Source of the DNA: Cristatella mucedo
Lineage: Eukaryota; Bryozoa; Phylactolaemata; Cristatellidae
NCBI GenBank assembly: GCA_009760855.2
Contig: WPIO01000018.1
Location: 5,235,001-5,299,000, forward strand
DNA: 64,000 nt
Direction of reading: 5' to 3'
The notes below the pieces were generated by a model that was not told the DNA's origin, ran no database searches, and saw only the letters and a program-made list of their open reading frames with translations. The translations under genes were made by a program, and so were the position numbers. This document shows positions 46,609 to 57,879 of the stretch, in pieces; position 1 is the stretch's first letter, and every line of letters starts with the position of its first letter.

Positions 46609-46781
46609 AAAGGGCTGCTGTTTCCGATAGTTTGCCGGAAGCAAAAATAGCAATGTTGTCAGCCAACTTGCACACCTTATTGTCCCCACTACTATCGCCA
46701 TTCCTCCTCCACATCGACGATATGACTATTGACTATTGACACAGAATATCATATTATCTCTTCGACTGTCTTTAAAATATA

Positions 46782-46925
46782 ATTCATTTGCATGGCACCC
46801 TTTGAGAAATTAGTCTCAACCCAGGCACTTCACATCTCCCCGAAGGGCTTGGGCTCACGTACTTGGTGGTTACAGGCAAGCCGCTCACCCTGAGGGGGGC
46901 CAAACCAGGCCTGCTGTTTGACTCC
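46782..46925 (-). mobile_element. Probable degenerate SINE-A
   Basis: A tail-like stretch (ATTCATTTGCATGGCACCCT, TAGTCTCAACCCAGGCACTT) is followed by GGGCTTGGGCTCACGTACTT and a head-like AGCCGCTCACCCTGAGG, in the order of a minus-strand SINE-A. It is considerably diverged. Confidence 0.4.
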
Positions 46926-47461
46926 GAGTGCGGCAGTCTTCTTATAAAAAACAGGCACATTTGCCCATCACTTTTCCTTAACGGCCTGCTCGTCTTGGTA
47001 CGGTACGAGCTCCGGCTGTGGCTCTAAATACAGCTAGCTGCAAGCTGAAGGGGTTCATGCAGCATTTATGAAAATCTAAAGTTGAGCATGCCTGCACATA
47101 CGTACCGAATGCACACAAAGCAAGGAGGCGACCAGGCTGCATACCTCCTGCGACTGAACCAGAAAGTAGCGCACAGCACGCTGCTGCTGCTGTCCACTTC
47201 TCATCTGGCTTCCCTACGAATGGCAGGACCGAACAAGGTCAAGGCTCAATCAACTTGGAAAAGGTTGCATCATCATAGCTACCTCTATTAATTCGGCGAT
47301 ATGAATTAGATGTATATTTGTATACAGAATATATATATATATGCATAACATTATTTATATCAAATATATGAACAAATATATATATAAGTATGTGTGTGTG
47401 CGCGCGTGCGCTCGTCCATCTGCTCTCTTCAGTATTTGCTCTGTCCACATGCTGAATGCTG

Positions 47462-47830
47462 AAACTGTACATGCTGTCCCTGTGATTCGTCCTTTATTTT
47501 GTGCTTATGCATGCTGACACTGTGCATAGCCACTGACCACATTTGCATGCTGACCCTGTGCATGTCACCCCTAACCATGTTATTCCTGTTGTTTATCAAG
47601 CATGATAACACTCACCGTTCAATCGTGTTTCCCTTTGCACCAAATGTAAAGCGCCTAGAAAGAGATTGAGTTCTCTGAGGGTGCGTTATCAAGTGTGCTA
47701 TTATTATTATTGTTATTATTATCCCTAATCACATCGAGCACTTCCTTTCCAGCATACATAAGTGTGAGTAGAATGAGATTTAGTTCTCCTAGGGTGCTGC
47801 TATATAAATGTTTCATAATTGGTACAATTA
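47462..47830 (+). mobile_element. Two consecutive LINE 3' ends
   Basis: 47462-47722 is a 3' UTR with CCCTGTGATTCGTCCTTTAT, ACCCTGTGCATGTCACCCCT, AAAGCGCCTAGAAAGAGATT and (TTA)n. 47735-47830 is a second, more diverged tail (TTCCTTTCCAGCATACATAA, GAGATTTAGTTCTCCTAGGG) directly behind it. Confidence 0.72.
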
Positions 47831-48894
47831 ATGTTATTCTGCACGATGATGCATCTCTAGCTGGACGGGAAAGCTGCTATCGAGCAAGCAAGGCTGTTCG
47901 GTGCCGGCTTTCATTGATTCATCTGCTATTGGCAAGGATATGCAAAGGAAGCAAATGAGGAACACATGCTTTCGGCGACCAATAGCTCGGCTGCAGCAGC
48001 TCGATTAAAATGAGGGGCTGTCGCAGAGAAGCTCGACTGGCAGCTGAAGATAACTTGGCAAAGTGACAACCCGTTATCGCCGAGAGTTCATAAATGCTCC
48101 ACTAGTTGCTGTGTCTCCCATTCTTCTTCGTGTCTAAGTGCATTGAAATTGTGCATTGAAATTGCATCCTGGAGTAGGGCCGCTGTTAAGGTGTTTTGGG
48201 ATTGTCCTGGATTCTACTCTCGAGACTTTTCGAGACAGACGAGATGCATAGCAGCGCTTCGTTCGTTGAATGAAGTGAATTGCAATTGCCCCCCTCACTG
48301 GGGCTCCGTCGATTTGCACAAAAGCCACGGTGCTGGTTGCTCTGCTTTGTCAAGCGTTTATTTAACGTTGACAGCCACAGGTGCATTTGCTTACTTGTGC
48401 ATGAATAGGACAGCTACCGGTACATGCAAACACATGTGTTCCGGCTGGTACTTCCGGATGCTACGCCTGCCTCACTGCAACTCAGTGGCCGATAGCAGAG
48501 CTTATGTAATAGGTCTCACTCTTTGAAGCTCATTGTCATTGGCCGCTGCGCTGCAGGTTTGGTTGCAGAATGTGTCCCTTGCTTGTTGAGTGCCCGATGA
48601 ACATGTAGACATTCACAAATGCGTATCATGCCCACATTGATAGCTATTAAAAGACGTTAACTAAACCGTGTTTGTCATTAGATGGCAACATGGCACATTC
48701 TAGCTTATCCTGTCTGTGGTCCCGTTTAGATTGCTCCTGCTCAGCCCCAGTTGCAAAATCTCTCTGACGCCTCAAACAATGCCACGGGTGGGTGGGCGAC
48801 ATATGCTGTCTGACAGTAGTAGGCCTGCTTTGAAAAGAACGTAATCAGGCGATTAAAAATGCCCATCGAGTCATTGATCTGGCATTTGCAATGG

Positions 48895-48898
<4 letters not shown>
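47831..48898. other. Anonymous sequence
   Basis: No exon, RNA gene or repeat family member recognised. Confidence 0.45.
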
Positions 48899-48938
<40 letters not shown>

Positions 48939-48972
48939 AGAGAGAGGGAGAGAGAGGGGGAGAGAGGGGGAG
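48899..48972. repeat. (GA)n grading into GGGAGA repeats
   Basis: A pure GA block followed by GAGGGAGAGAGAGGG variants; all purine on the plus strand. Confidence 0.93.
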
Positions 48973-49224
48973 CCCGTGGGGAATTCGACCAAAGGCTGGG
49001 CATTAGCAATGCTAGATACTATGGCTGCACTGGATTCGAGAGCACACGGTCACGTGTGCATGCTAGATGCTCGGCTCGAGCGCTGTGAGCAGCTTGAGAG
49101 TGTGCACCAAGTGCGATCAAGTTCTAAAGAGCTCACGGGGCTTCTTGGGGTATCGGATAGGCGAACAGCAGCACAAGATCAAGGCTAAAAAAGGCAGAAG
49201 GCAGGCCTCAAGCAGAGCCAGCGA

Positions 49225-49299
49225 GCTCTTATCCCTCCCTTCTTTTTCTCCTTCTCCCTCTTTATACCTTCCTCCTCCCTCCCTTTCACTCCCTCTCTA

Positions 49300-49381
<82 letters not shown>

Positions 49382-49482
49382 CCTCTCCCTCCCTCCTTTT
49401 CTCCTTCTCCCTCCCTCCCTCCTTTTCTCCTTCTCCCTCTCTCCCCCTTCTTCTCTCCCCCTCTCCTTCTCCCTCTCTCCAT
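49225..49482. repeat. Pyrimidine-rich zone with (CT)n core
   Basis: (CT)n at about 49300-49377 is flanked by CTCCTTCTCCCTCCCTCC units. Almost all pyrimidine for 250 bp, with triplex-forming potential. Confidence 0.93.
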
Positions 49483-49974
49483 GAGCCCAGTTTGAGATTC
49501 GGACGAGACTCAATCGCAAAGCTCGCACTTGCATTGGCAGGATGCCTGCTAGCTGCTGTGAGCTCCGCCTGACGATCGTTTAACAATTTATTTTTGTCCT
49601 GCTTAAGCCAGCTGAGCATGGGCGTTTCGGCTGCTTCTCTTATTTACTTCTCATTACCAAGCTCGAAGAGGTGGGAGTGCTTCGAATTAAATCTTTTCGT
49701 AGGCACACTGCAAAACTCTCCAGCAGCAGCAGCTGCTGCTGCTGCTGCAAGCAGAGCTGCCACAGCTGCACTCCTTCAGCAAGCTACCCTGCCTGAAGCT
49801 GGCGAAGCAATCGAAGACAACGAGAAGCCCGAACAATGGACGATGGAGCAGCCCGGCTCTCAGCTGGTACAGCTCAGCACAGACAGCAAGCACACAGCTG
49901 TGTGGTAGTTTTTTCATAATGAACGCTAGTTTGTTTGGATTGGGCTGGCAGTGTGGTGGTTAGACTCCGTGTAC

Positions 49975-50174
49975 TGTAGCTTTACCCCGACATTTGTGCT
50001 GCTTCGGCTGCAGAAGCCTGATCAAGCATGGCATGCAACCGATTTACCAGTGGAGCACCCATTACTAATTTACGTGTAGCTGTACCCCGACATTTGTGCT
50101 CCTTCGGCTGCAGAAACTAGTTCAAGCATGGCATGCAACCAATCTACCAGTAGGTGACCCATTACTATTTTACG
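49975..50174. repeat. 100-bp tandem duplication
   Basis: Two units of about 100 bp share CCCCGACATTTGTGCT, CTTCGGCTGCAGAA, CAAGCATGGCATGCAACC and CACCCATTACTA/GACCCATTACTA. They differ at several positions, so the duplication is not brand new. Confidence 0.88.
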
Positions 50175-50607
50175 TGGTTAGCCTGCCAGATTTTTTTCGC
50201 CCTTTGCTCCACTATACCCGAGAGGCTTCGTCCTGGGAATCCACCAAGGAAGCACGATCGTGGCAAGAGTGTCCGCCTCAAGAGTTGAGCATATAGCATG
50301 ACTGAAAAAAATGCCGACAGATCGCTTGCTGCCAGCTTATTGTGTCTACGTCTTCCAAGCAAGATGACCAAAGCAGCACAATTTGTGACCTCAGAGAATG
50401 TGCAGGTGATGCATTAAAATATCTCAAGTCACTCAAGCACGTGCCCGAGCGTTAAAGCAAGGGCGCAAACTCACAAAATCAAGCACTGGTCCCGTGTCTG
50501 AGCACGATTGCAACTCCTCGTAGCAGGAGGGGTCTAACAGATCGGGGTGGGGGCCTTGGTCAGATCCGAAGTGAGAGATGTCAAATGGCCACGAAACGCA
50601 TCGCTTG

Positions 50608-50671
50608 AGCCTTCGAATGACTTGTCTGCCTCTGGCAAGGTTGCCAGAGGCAGACAAGTCATTCGAAGGCT
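50608..50671. repeat. 64-bp near-perfect palindrome
   Basis: The left arm 50608-50638 is the exact reverse complement of the right arm 50641-50671 (31 bp each). Only GG lies between them. The arms begin AGCCTTCGAATGACTTGTCT. Pairing stops abruptly beyond the arms. No transposon terminal feature or target duplication is evident. Confidence 0.95.
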
Positions 50672-50759
50672 GCTTCTGACTGATTGCTTCGTCAGCTTAA
50701 TCCCGGCCGTGTCCCTGGCTGTCCGATTCAGGTCGTTCATGAAGAGATAGCTTGTTAGT

Positions 50760-50803
50760 GACCGAGAGAGGTGTGAGAGAGAGAAGGCTAGTAATACGGA
50801 GAG

Positions 50804-50899
<96 letters not shown>

Positions 50900-51079
50900 A
50901 GAGGAGAGAGAAATCGTGAGAAGGATACTGTGAGAAAAAGTAAGGGAGAGAAAATGAGATCGTGAGTGAGTGAGTCGGATGAGAAAGCGAGAGAGAGAGA
51001 GAGAGAGAGAGAAAGTGAGGAGAAGAAAGGGAACTGATCGAGAGGGAGAGGGGTGGAGAGAGAGAGGGAGAGAGAGAGG

Positions 51080-51176
<97 letters not shown>

Positions 51177-51250
51177 AGAGAGAGGAGAGAAAGGGGGAGA
51201 TGGGGCCGAAGGAGAGGGAAATAATGAGAAGTGATAGAGAGGGAGAAGCC
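50760..51250. repeat. Long (GA)n complex
   Basis: Three pure GA blocks (about 50807-50893, 50988-51013, 51085-51172) lie within 490 bp of almost pure purine DNA. Confidence 0.96.
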
Positions 51251-51419
51251 CACTGACGCAAAGACAAATTCAACATCAGCTAAGCAAGCAGCACGCACGT
51301 GTGTGGCTTGCGATGATGGCACAGCTGGCAGTAGGCACGGAAGCTTTTGCAGGTATGAGTGCTGCAAAAAACCGCAATGCTAGTTAACTGGCTGCCTGCT
51401 TCATCGAAAATAGATTCCC

Positions 51420-51422
<3 letters not shown>

Positions 51423-51496
<74 letters not shown>

Positions 51497-51667
51497 TCAC
51501 TCACTCACTCACTCACTCACTCACTCACTCACTCACTCACTCACTCACTCACTCACTCACTCACTCACTCACTCACTCACTCACTCACTCACTCACTCAC
51601 TCACTCACTCACTCACTCACTCACTCACTCACTCACTCACTCACTCACTCACTCACTCACTCACTCT
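51423..51667. repeat. (CA)n followed by (CACT)n
   Basis: About 69 bp of CA turns directly into about 176 bp of CACT (some 44 units) with no interruption. Confidence 0.97.
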
Positions 51668-52583
51668 CACGCAGGACTACAAACCGCAACCGCTGAAGAG
51701 GCTTCGACAGTAGCAGGTGCAGCTCACCGGCTGGACCAGAGGCGCTATTAACGGCTGCTGCTGCTGCTACTGTGCAGCAGCAGCAGCCGGCATACACAGG
51801 AGCATCTGCTGGAAGCATCGGCACAAACAATGTCTTGGGTAATTAACATCTTTCGGTGGCGTCAGCACCCAAGTTTACTTGCTGCTACTGAAGATGCAGC
51901 CGACCTTCGTTAACCATAATCCCACCGCAGCCATCATTGCGAGCCGGATGTCACCTTGGTGGTTACACCTTAAGGCCTGCCCTGTGTGGTCAAACGAAGC
52001 CTGGCAGCACAGTCGAGCCTGCCTGCTCAATCACCTGCCCGGTAGGCATGGGCCGCCACCAGCAGCTTGGGGGACAGGCCGGAGGGCAGCAGCAAGCCGA
52101 CGTCTCCTCCCCATCACTAACCAGCAAGCACCGGAGCAGCAGTCGTGCCAGGCTGCCATCGAGAAACCGCCGCTGCACCGAAGCCATTCGTACGGCTATC
52201 TCCACCACACGCTCAGCGCTCCTCTATTTTGACAGGCAGTCACCACGTGCAAGCAGTCACAAGTGCCAACAACCCTGACTCCGAGCCTGACCTGGCAGTG
52301 TCCAGGACCGTGCTAGTGGCTGTGGTCATGCATGCTTGTGGTTGCCCGAACAAGCCTAACGGTGTGAATCTTGTATGCCCTGCATTCCCGTCTGCAGCCC
52401 GGCGAAATTTGTGCCACACGAATCTCACCTCATGCGACTTGGGCCAGCCAGCCATGCGTTAGGGACTACTTACTCAGAAACTCCTCTACATAACTTGCAC
52501 GTGAGACTATTGTACAACTCATACATAGCATCAACAATTTCACCATGTTCGCCATTTCCCCGGCACAGCCTAGGCTGTGCGTT

Positions 52584-52731
52584 CGAGAACAGCCTAGGCT
52601 GCAAGCGGAAGCAAAATCTTCGAGAACAGCCTAGGCTGCAAGCGGAAGCAGAATCTTCGAGAACAGCCTAGGCTGCAAGCGGAAGCAGAATCTTCGAGAA
52701 CAGCCTAGGCTGCAAGCGGAAGCAGAAGCCT
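52584..52731. repeat. 37-bp minisatellite, four copies
   Basis: Units start at 52584, 52621, 52658 and 52695 and differ by only a few bases. Each contains CAGCCTAGGCTG, a perfect 12-bp palindrome. A 16-bp palindrome with the same core (CACAGCCTAGGCTGTG, 52564-52579) precedes the array. Confidence 0.93.
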
Positions 52732-52739
52732 CTTCTCTC

Positions 52740-53002
52740 TTTTCCCCCCCCCCCCATACAAACGAGGCTACCACATCCTCGCCAGGGTTAGTCGAGAGAG
52801 AACGATTTGAACGTTTGAGAGATTCACGTAAGCAAGAGGTCGCGGCTTGGCACTGTGCTTTTTTCAGCTTCTCTCGCAATGTCAGCCAGCGGGCACGTCG
52901 GTCGCCGTGCCCGCTGCGTGTCGTTGTAAGCCACTTGCAGGCGAGCTCGTCGCAGGCGCCTGCCACGTCACTTGTGCTGTAGTGTGCCGGGAGCTGCACC
53001 AT
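52740..53002 (-). other. Unassigned short open frame
   Basis: From an ATG at 53002 the minus strand reads MVQLPAHYSTSDVAGACDEL, ACKWLTTTRSGHGDRRARWL, TLREKLKKAQCQAATSC. The composition is protein-like, but the frame then runs into a poly-C tract and the 37-bp minisatellite. No splice or homology support. Confidence 0.2.
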
Positions 53003-53581
53003 GTGTCGCTATGCTAGTGGCGAAAAAATAATACACTGCACGCTTAAGTAAATTTCCGGTTTTCCGATAAATCCAGTTCTCCTTATGCTAATCAAAATCG
53101 GGTTTGTAGTTGATGCAAATTCTCTTCCATTGAGCCACCGTCGCAAGTCTGTCTGCTATGGTCTGTTATGCAGCTGGCACAACCAAGTATGCAGGTGACT
53201 CACAGTCGGCGGATCTTTCAGGTAGGGCTATATCGGAATGCAAGCCTGCTTGGCCATGTGCAGACTTGGCTCGCATAAAGTGCCATAAATCGCTCGCATA
53301 GCAGAAAGTGGCAGGCGGTCGGGTGGTGACACGAACACACAGCCACACATACGCTTGCGAACAATCACTCACCCACAAGAGCAGCACACGTGGGTGCGTG
53401 TGTGCATGCAGCACGAGCTTGATGCTCGACCTCTATAAATCAAAGTGGTCACCACGTGGCCACGGTCACCATTTTAGAGACTCGAAGGTTGCATTTGTTG
53501 TATCTGACCCACAACTAGTACTGAGTAGGTCGATACTGATTAATTCAGGCACGCAATAATCAAATTGCACACTAGTCTTAG

Positions 53582-53583
<2 letters not shown>

Positions 53584-53678
<95 letters not shown>
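53584..53678. repeat. (CA)n microsatellite
   Basis: About 47 uninterrupted CA units. Confidence 0.97.
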
Positions 53679-53761
53679 CACTTTCGCAGACCCTTGGTAA
53701 CGTTATCCTGGCATCATGCAGATGAATGCCATGTCAGTGGCTAGCGGATAACGGTGCTCAC

Positions 53762-53957
53762 ACCACATGCTGCCACTAACCATTATTTGCATGCTGACCC
53801 TGTGCATGTCACCTATAAACATGTTCTGCTTTTTGTCATCGAGCATGCTACCACCAACCATTCGACCCTGCTTCATTTGCAGTGTGTGTACAGTTTCTAG
53901 TGAGAAATTAAGTTCTCTGATGGCACTATACAGACGTGTTATTATTATTATTACGTC
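53762..53957 (+). mobile_element. LINE 3' UTR and tail fragment
   Basis: CATGCTGCCACTAACCATTA, ACCCTGTGCATGTCACCTAT, GAGCATGCTACCACCAACCA and a diverged tail (AAATTAAGTTCTCTGATGGC, ACTATACAGACGTG) ending in (TTA)n. Confidence 0.74.
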
Positions 53958-54584
53958 TTGGAGACACTCGTTTATCTAAGTCTCAAAACCAGTCCAAAAC
54001 GAGGTGCTCACTCAAGCAGTTCCCTACAACCGATTGTGATTCGAAAGCAAAATATTTTTTAAGTTACTGCATCGGCAGTCAGTTTCATATTGTGATCGAC
54101 ACATCGAAGGAACATTGTAAAAATTCAATGCTGACAGTAAAAAACCCGAGTAACCGTTGGTGCAAAGCACCATCGCTGAGTTTGTCCGGCCGCCGAAATG
54201 CAACAAAAGACACACTCGTACATTGCAACGACGTTCAGCTTCATGATCCGTAGGAATGCCAATGCACGGTCCGCCGAAGCAGAACCCTGCGTGTTTTTTT
54301 CAAAAACAGACCGGCCGACCTCAGTGAGACTGCGCACAGCAGTTGCCGATGAGAGGTTGCAACACGGTGACAGCAGCAGCCGAGCAGCAGCTCCGACGCA
54401 GCGAGCCGATAGTCACAGCCAGCCTCGAGGGTCACACGCCGAGCTGACCTAATCTAGTCTGTCCCCAGACCGCAATCGGGCGCTTTAACTCAATATGTCA
54501 GCTGGGAGCTCATGCCAAGAGTACAGCGCCGCTGCTGCTGCTGATCTAAAAGTTGCAGCCGAGGCCACCGGACAACTGCAAGCG

Positions 54585-54618
<34 letters not shown>

Positions 54619-55284
54619 GCACAAGTCGGGGTGCCGTGGCCCCTGGGGAAACCGGTTGACCACGTGGCTCCCGGTCAGCCGCTGTGGACACTTTTCTGGT
54701 TTCCGCCAGCTCCACGGAGCTGGCAACTAATCGGCCTGACATAACCAGATGCGATGCATCCCTCCGACAGCTGGACATAGGCACTGCTGCCTCAGATGGT
54801 AATGCAATTGCCTATCGTATGCAGTTGCCAAGCAAGCACTGACGGGTGAATTACACTGATGAAAACAAATATGGAATTTGCATACACACACATGCAGAGA
54901 AGTATGAGGGAACAGCAAAAGATGGAAGCCACTTTCGAGCAGCAGCAGTGGATTCGTCTGACTACATTTATTAATACAGTCAGCTGCATTGGCATTGCAT
55001 GAGCTGTAACACCTTATTCCTCTGACTTAGTGAACTTACTGACGGAAATAGATATATGCATGCATACATGCAGGGTAAATCCATTTATGTTCATCTACAT
55101 ACATCCGCACATAATGAAACGTTGGCGTGCTTCATAAGCTAGATTATGACTGCAGAGATATTATTAGCAGTTCCTTAATTATAATGGCTACGAGTCGGCT
55201 ATGCGATAATCTGCGGTTAGGCGGCATAAAAGCGACAGAAGCTTTAGCTCTGCAGGTCCTAGACTGTGACACTCAATTCCACGA
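53958..55284. other. Anonymous sequence with (CTG)n
   Basis: (CTG)n at about 54590-54618 is the only clear structure; GC-rich around it. Ser- or Cys-run frames over the CTG tract are not taken as genes. Confidence 0.45.
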
Positions 55285-55605
55285 TTATTACACAACGACA
55301 ACTACTCTCTATGACTGCTGCCGACTACTACGACTACGACGACTGCTGCTTACGACTGCTGCCGACTATGGGTCATCCTTTTCAGCAGTCCTGAACTGCT
55401 ACTTCTATGCCACTCACTACCTCAACTACTCTCCTGACTCTGCTATGCTTCCCACTTTCTCTTTGTTGCGTGAGATGAAGTCTGTTGGCTACCGAATGCG
55501 TACCGAAAGCCGCTTAGGCTGTAAGTGCACTATACAAAACTCTCCTGCGTAACACCCACATAGTCTTTGTGGCTTGTGGAGTTACAGACAGAGGTACATA
55601 CCATA
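55285..55605 (+). repeat. Interspersed repeat R3, copy 3 (longest)
   Basis: It starts in a CGACTACTACGACTACGACG-type trinucleotide run. It continues CATCCTTTTCAGCAGTCCTG, CTCACTACCTCAACTACTCT, GGCTACCGAATGCGTACCG, AAAGCCGCTTAGGCTGTAAG and TGCACTATACAAAACTCTCC, and ends near GTGGAGTTACAGACAG. The CGCTTAGGCTGTAAGTGCAC part followed by TATACAAA echoes the LINE/SINE tail layout. Confidence 0.72.
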
Positions 55606-56024
55606 CATAAAAGCGACGTAATAGTCAGTGAGCTGTACTCTAGGCCTTGACGCAGGCAGGCAGTTGAGTTGTGCCCTGAGCGAGAGATGTCCTGAGCAGC
55701 TCGGAGCAGCAAGAGATGTATTCTAGGCCGCTGGTGCTGGATGCCTGCTGCAGCCTTATGCCAGCCGTCGAGTGACTGGTGTACACTGTGGATGCGAACT
55801 TGTCGTATTAAGGTGGAAACGTGGAATGAGGGGCCCCGTGTTTTTCGGCGTATGGACATTAGTTGCGAAGCCACTACAGAGTACTTGTAACATTGAGACG
55901 TTGAAGAGGAAGCAGCAGCAGCAGAAGCAGCAGGAGGAGGAGGAAGACCGAGTATGGCTCTCAGAACAAGTGCATATCTTAAAGAATGAGGAAACTCTTC
56001 TCTACATCTCCCTCTCCTTCTTAC

Positions 56025-56195
56025 TGGGACTTAGCACAGGAGGTCAGGTGCTATTTCTTCACGACCCAGGTCGTGGGTTCGAGTCCAACAGTGGGGAGAT
56101 TCCGTATCGCCGGCTGCAAGCAGTGATGGTCGCCGTAAAGGCTCTTTTGCTGCTGATATATAAATGAGGCTGTTAAATCAGCTAAGCTTCTCTCT
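56025..56195 (+). mobile_element. SINE-B copy, plus strand
   Basis: The head TTAGCACAGGAGGTCAGGTG is followed by the B-box GTGGGTTCGAGTCC. The body is GGGGAGATTCCGTATCGCCG and the tail GATGGTCGCCGTAAAGGCTC, TATATAAATGAGGCTG and TTAAATCAGCTAAG. The B-box matches the consensus fully. Confidence 0.83.
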
Positions 56196-56349
56196 CGCAT
56201 CTTTCTCTCATCTCTCTTGTATCAACACAGCTGTCCGCAGCAAAGCCGAGCTCTACAGGACTAGCTGGCTGAGAATAGTAAAAAAAAACACCATTTAGAT
56301 GCCGCACGGTAATAGGCTGGGGCATGCATTCTAACATCCCGATCTCAAC

Positions 56350-56362
56350 ATGTGTGTGTGTG

Positions 56363-56420
<58 letters not shown>

Positions 56421-56451
56421 TGCGCGCGCGCGCATGCGTGTGCGTGTGTGA

Positions 56452-56511
<60 letters not shown>

Positions 56512-56534
56512 GAGAGAGACAGAGAGACAGACAG

Positions 56535-56585
<51 letters not shown>
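56350..56585. repeat. Compound (TG)n-(TA)n-(GC)-(GA)n repeat
   Basis: TG, TATATA, long TG, GCGCGCGCG, TATGTG and TG blocks form an alternating purine-pyrimidine tract to about 56510, with Z-DNA potential. Then (GA)n follows to 56585. Confidence 0.95.
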
Positions 56586-56587
<2 letters not shown>

Positions 56588-57199
56588 ATTTGCTGTTCCT
56601 GCTCAAGCGAATCAACGAGCTTCTGTCCCCTGATAATGTATGCATGCCCAAGCCGACACCGCTGACTAATGCAGTACCCCATGGCGACATTCTAAGCTCG
56701 AACATCCGGCCGGACGCTCTCTGCTTTTTGCTAGGCTTGCTGGCCACCGGCTTCTCTCACCCTCTTGCTTCGCAACACGCTCCGCTCCGTACGGGTTCAG
56801 CAAGCAGAAGCACCGAGCACCGAGGTCTTGTCACGGCACTGCCTCCAGGCTGGCTGGTTCTGACGAGCGAGCTGCTGCATCAATCAGCTGGGCCGATCAC
56901 TCCGGGGATCCTCACAATATGGGTGCAGGCAATGGAGAGCAAACTCTGTGCACGTGCTAGCAGGGTAACAGGCACCAGGCAACAGGTTCCGGCTGTGGCT
57001 CAAACGAAAGCGACCTCGTCATTATAAGCCTCCCCACGAAGTCCATCATCACTATTGGCTCGCTGACACCGTTGCGAATGCCGACTCAGCTTAACGGAAG
57101 GCCGGGAAAATCTAGTGGCAGCAGCCAAGGCTGCACATTCCTGCTGCACGGGTAAATACGCTGGTGGGTGGCACGGCTCTAAATCACGATTGAACTCGA

Positions 57200-57336
57200 G
57201 CTGATTTGGTCTGGTGGTTAAGGTGCTCGCCCCGACCAAGGTCTGGCTGAGATCGTGGGCTCGAGCCCTGAGGCATATGTGAAGCGCCTGAATAGAGATT
57301 AAGTTCTCTTGGAGCGCTATACAAATGAATTACATA
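57200..57336 (+). mobile_element. SINE-A copy, reference for the family
   Basis: The head GGTCTGGTGGTTAAGGTGCT resembles a tRNA A-box region and GTGGGCTCGAGCCC resembles a B-box. They are spaced about 40 bp apart, as in tRNA genes. The tail AAGCGCCTGAATAGAGATTA, AGTTCTCTTGGAGCGC and TATACAAATGAATTAC can form an imperfect hairpin. The total is about 135 bp. It is not a tRNA gene because no acceptor stem closes around the boxes. Confidence 0.8.
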
Positions 57337-57879
57337 ACTCGGCTAACAGGCTTCTCGCACCGGCTGCTGACCCAAAGCTCCTCAAACCGCCTGCCAGAAT
57401 GCTGCCAGAGAGAAGCATGCAGCCCAAGGCTGCTGCTACCAGCACCAAGCAGATGGAACCCGACGGACGACTTGCAGCAAGTTCAAGCCACCCTGCCCGG
57501 CCCCGGTCACTGTTGCTCCCTCCCGCCCACCCACTAAGCTCCTAACCGCAGAGATTGCAAGAAACGTCTGCCGAAAGCTTTGAGAGCAAGAACCAAGGAA
57601 CGCTATGCACTGCCCGCTAGCAACGGCTGGCAGGACGCTAGCAATGCCTGCTATGCACTAGCTATGTGCTAGCAATGCTATGCGATGCACTAACAGCTGG
57701 CAGGAGGCTAGCAATGGCACGCCGCCGTAGCGGCCGTCTATCGAGGAGGCCATTCCACAACGAGCAGCTGCAGGAGCTCTGGGTCAGCCAACCGCAGTTG
57801 AAACAGCGAGGTTAGCATAGTCCTACCAGGCTGAGCCCAATGGTGCACGTGAATGCAGGTCGTCAACGTAATAACAATA

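Noticed and set aside
49594-49908. 105-codon plus-strand frame with an Ala run
   Set aside because: The Ala run comes from a CAG/CTG tract; no splice sites or family motif.
50534-51367. 277-codon minus-strand Ser-Leu frame
   Set aside because: Produced by the (GA)n complex; no splice context or non-repeat protein sequence.
51359-51751. Frame encoding SLTH repeats
   Set aside because: A tetranucleotide repeat that happens to lack stops (12-nt period in codons).
52584-52731. CRISPR-like array
   Set aside because: Units abut directly with no unique spacers, and the context is eukaryotic.
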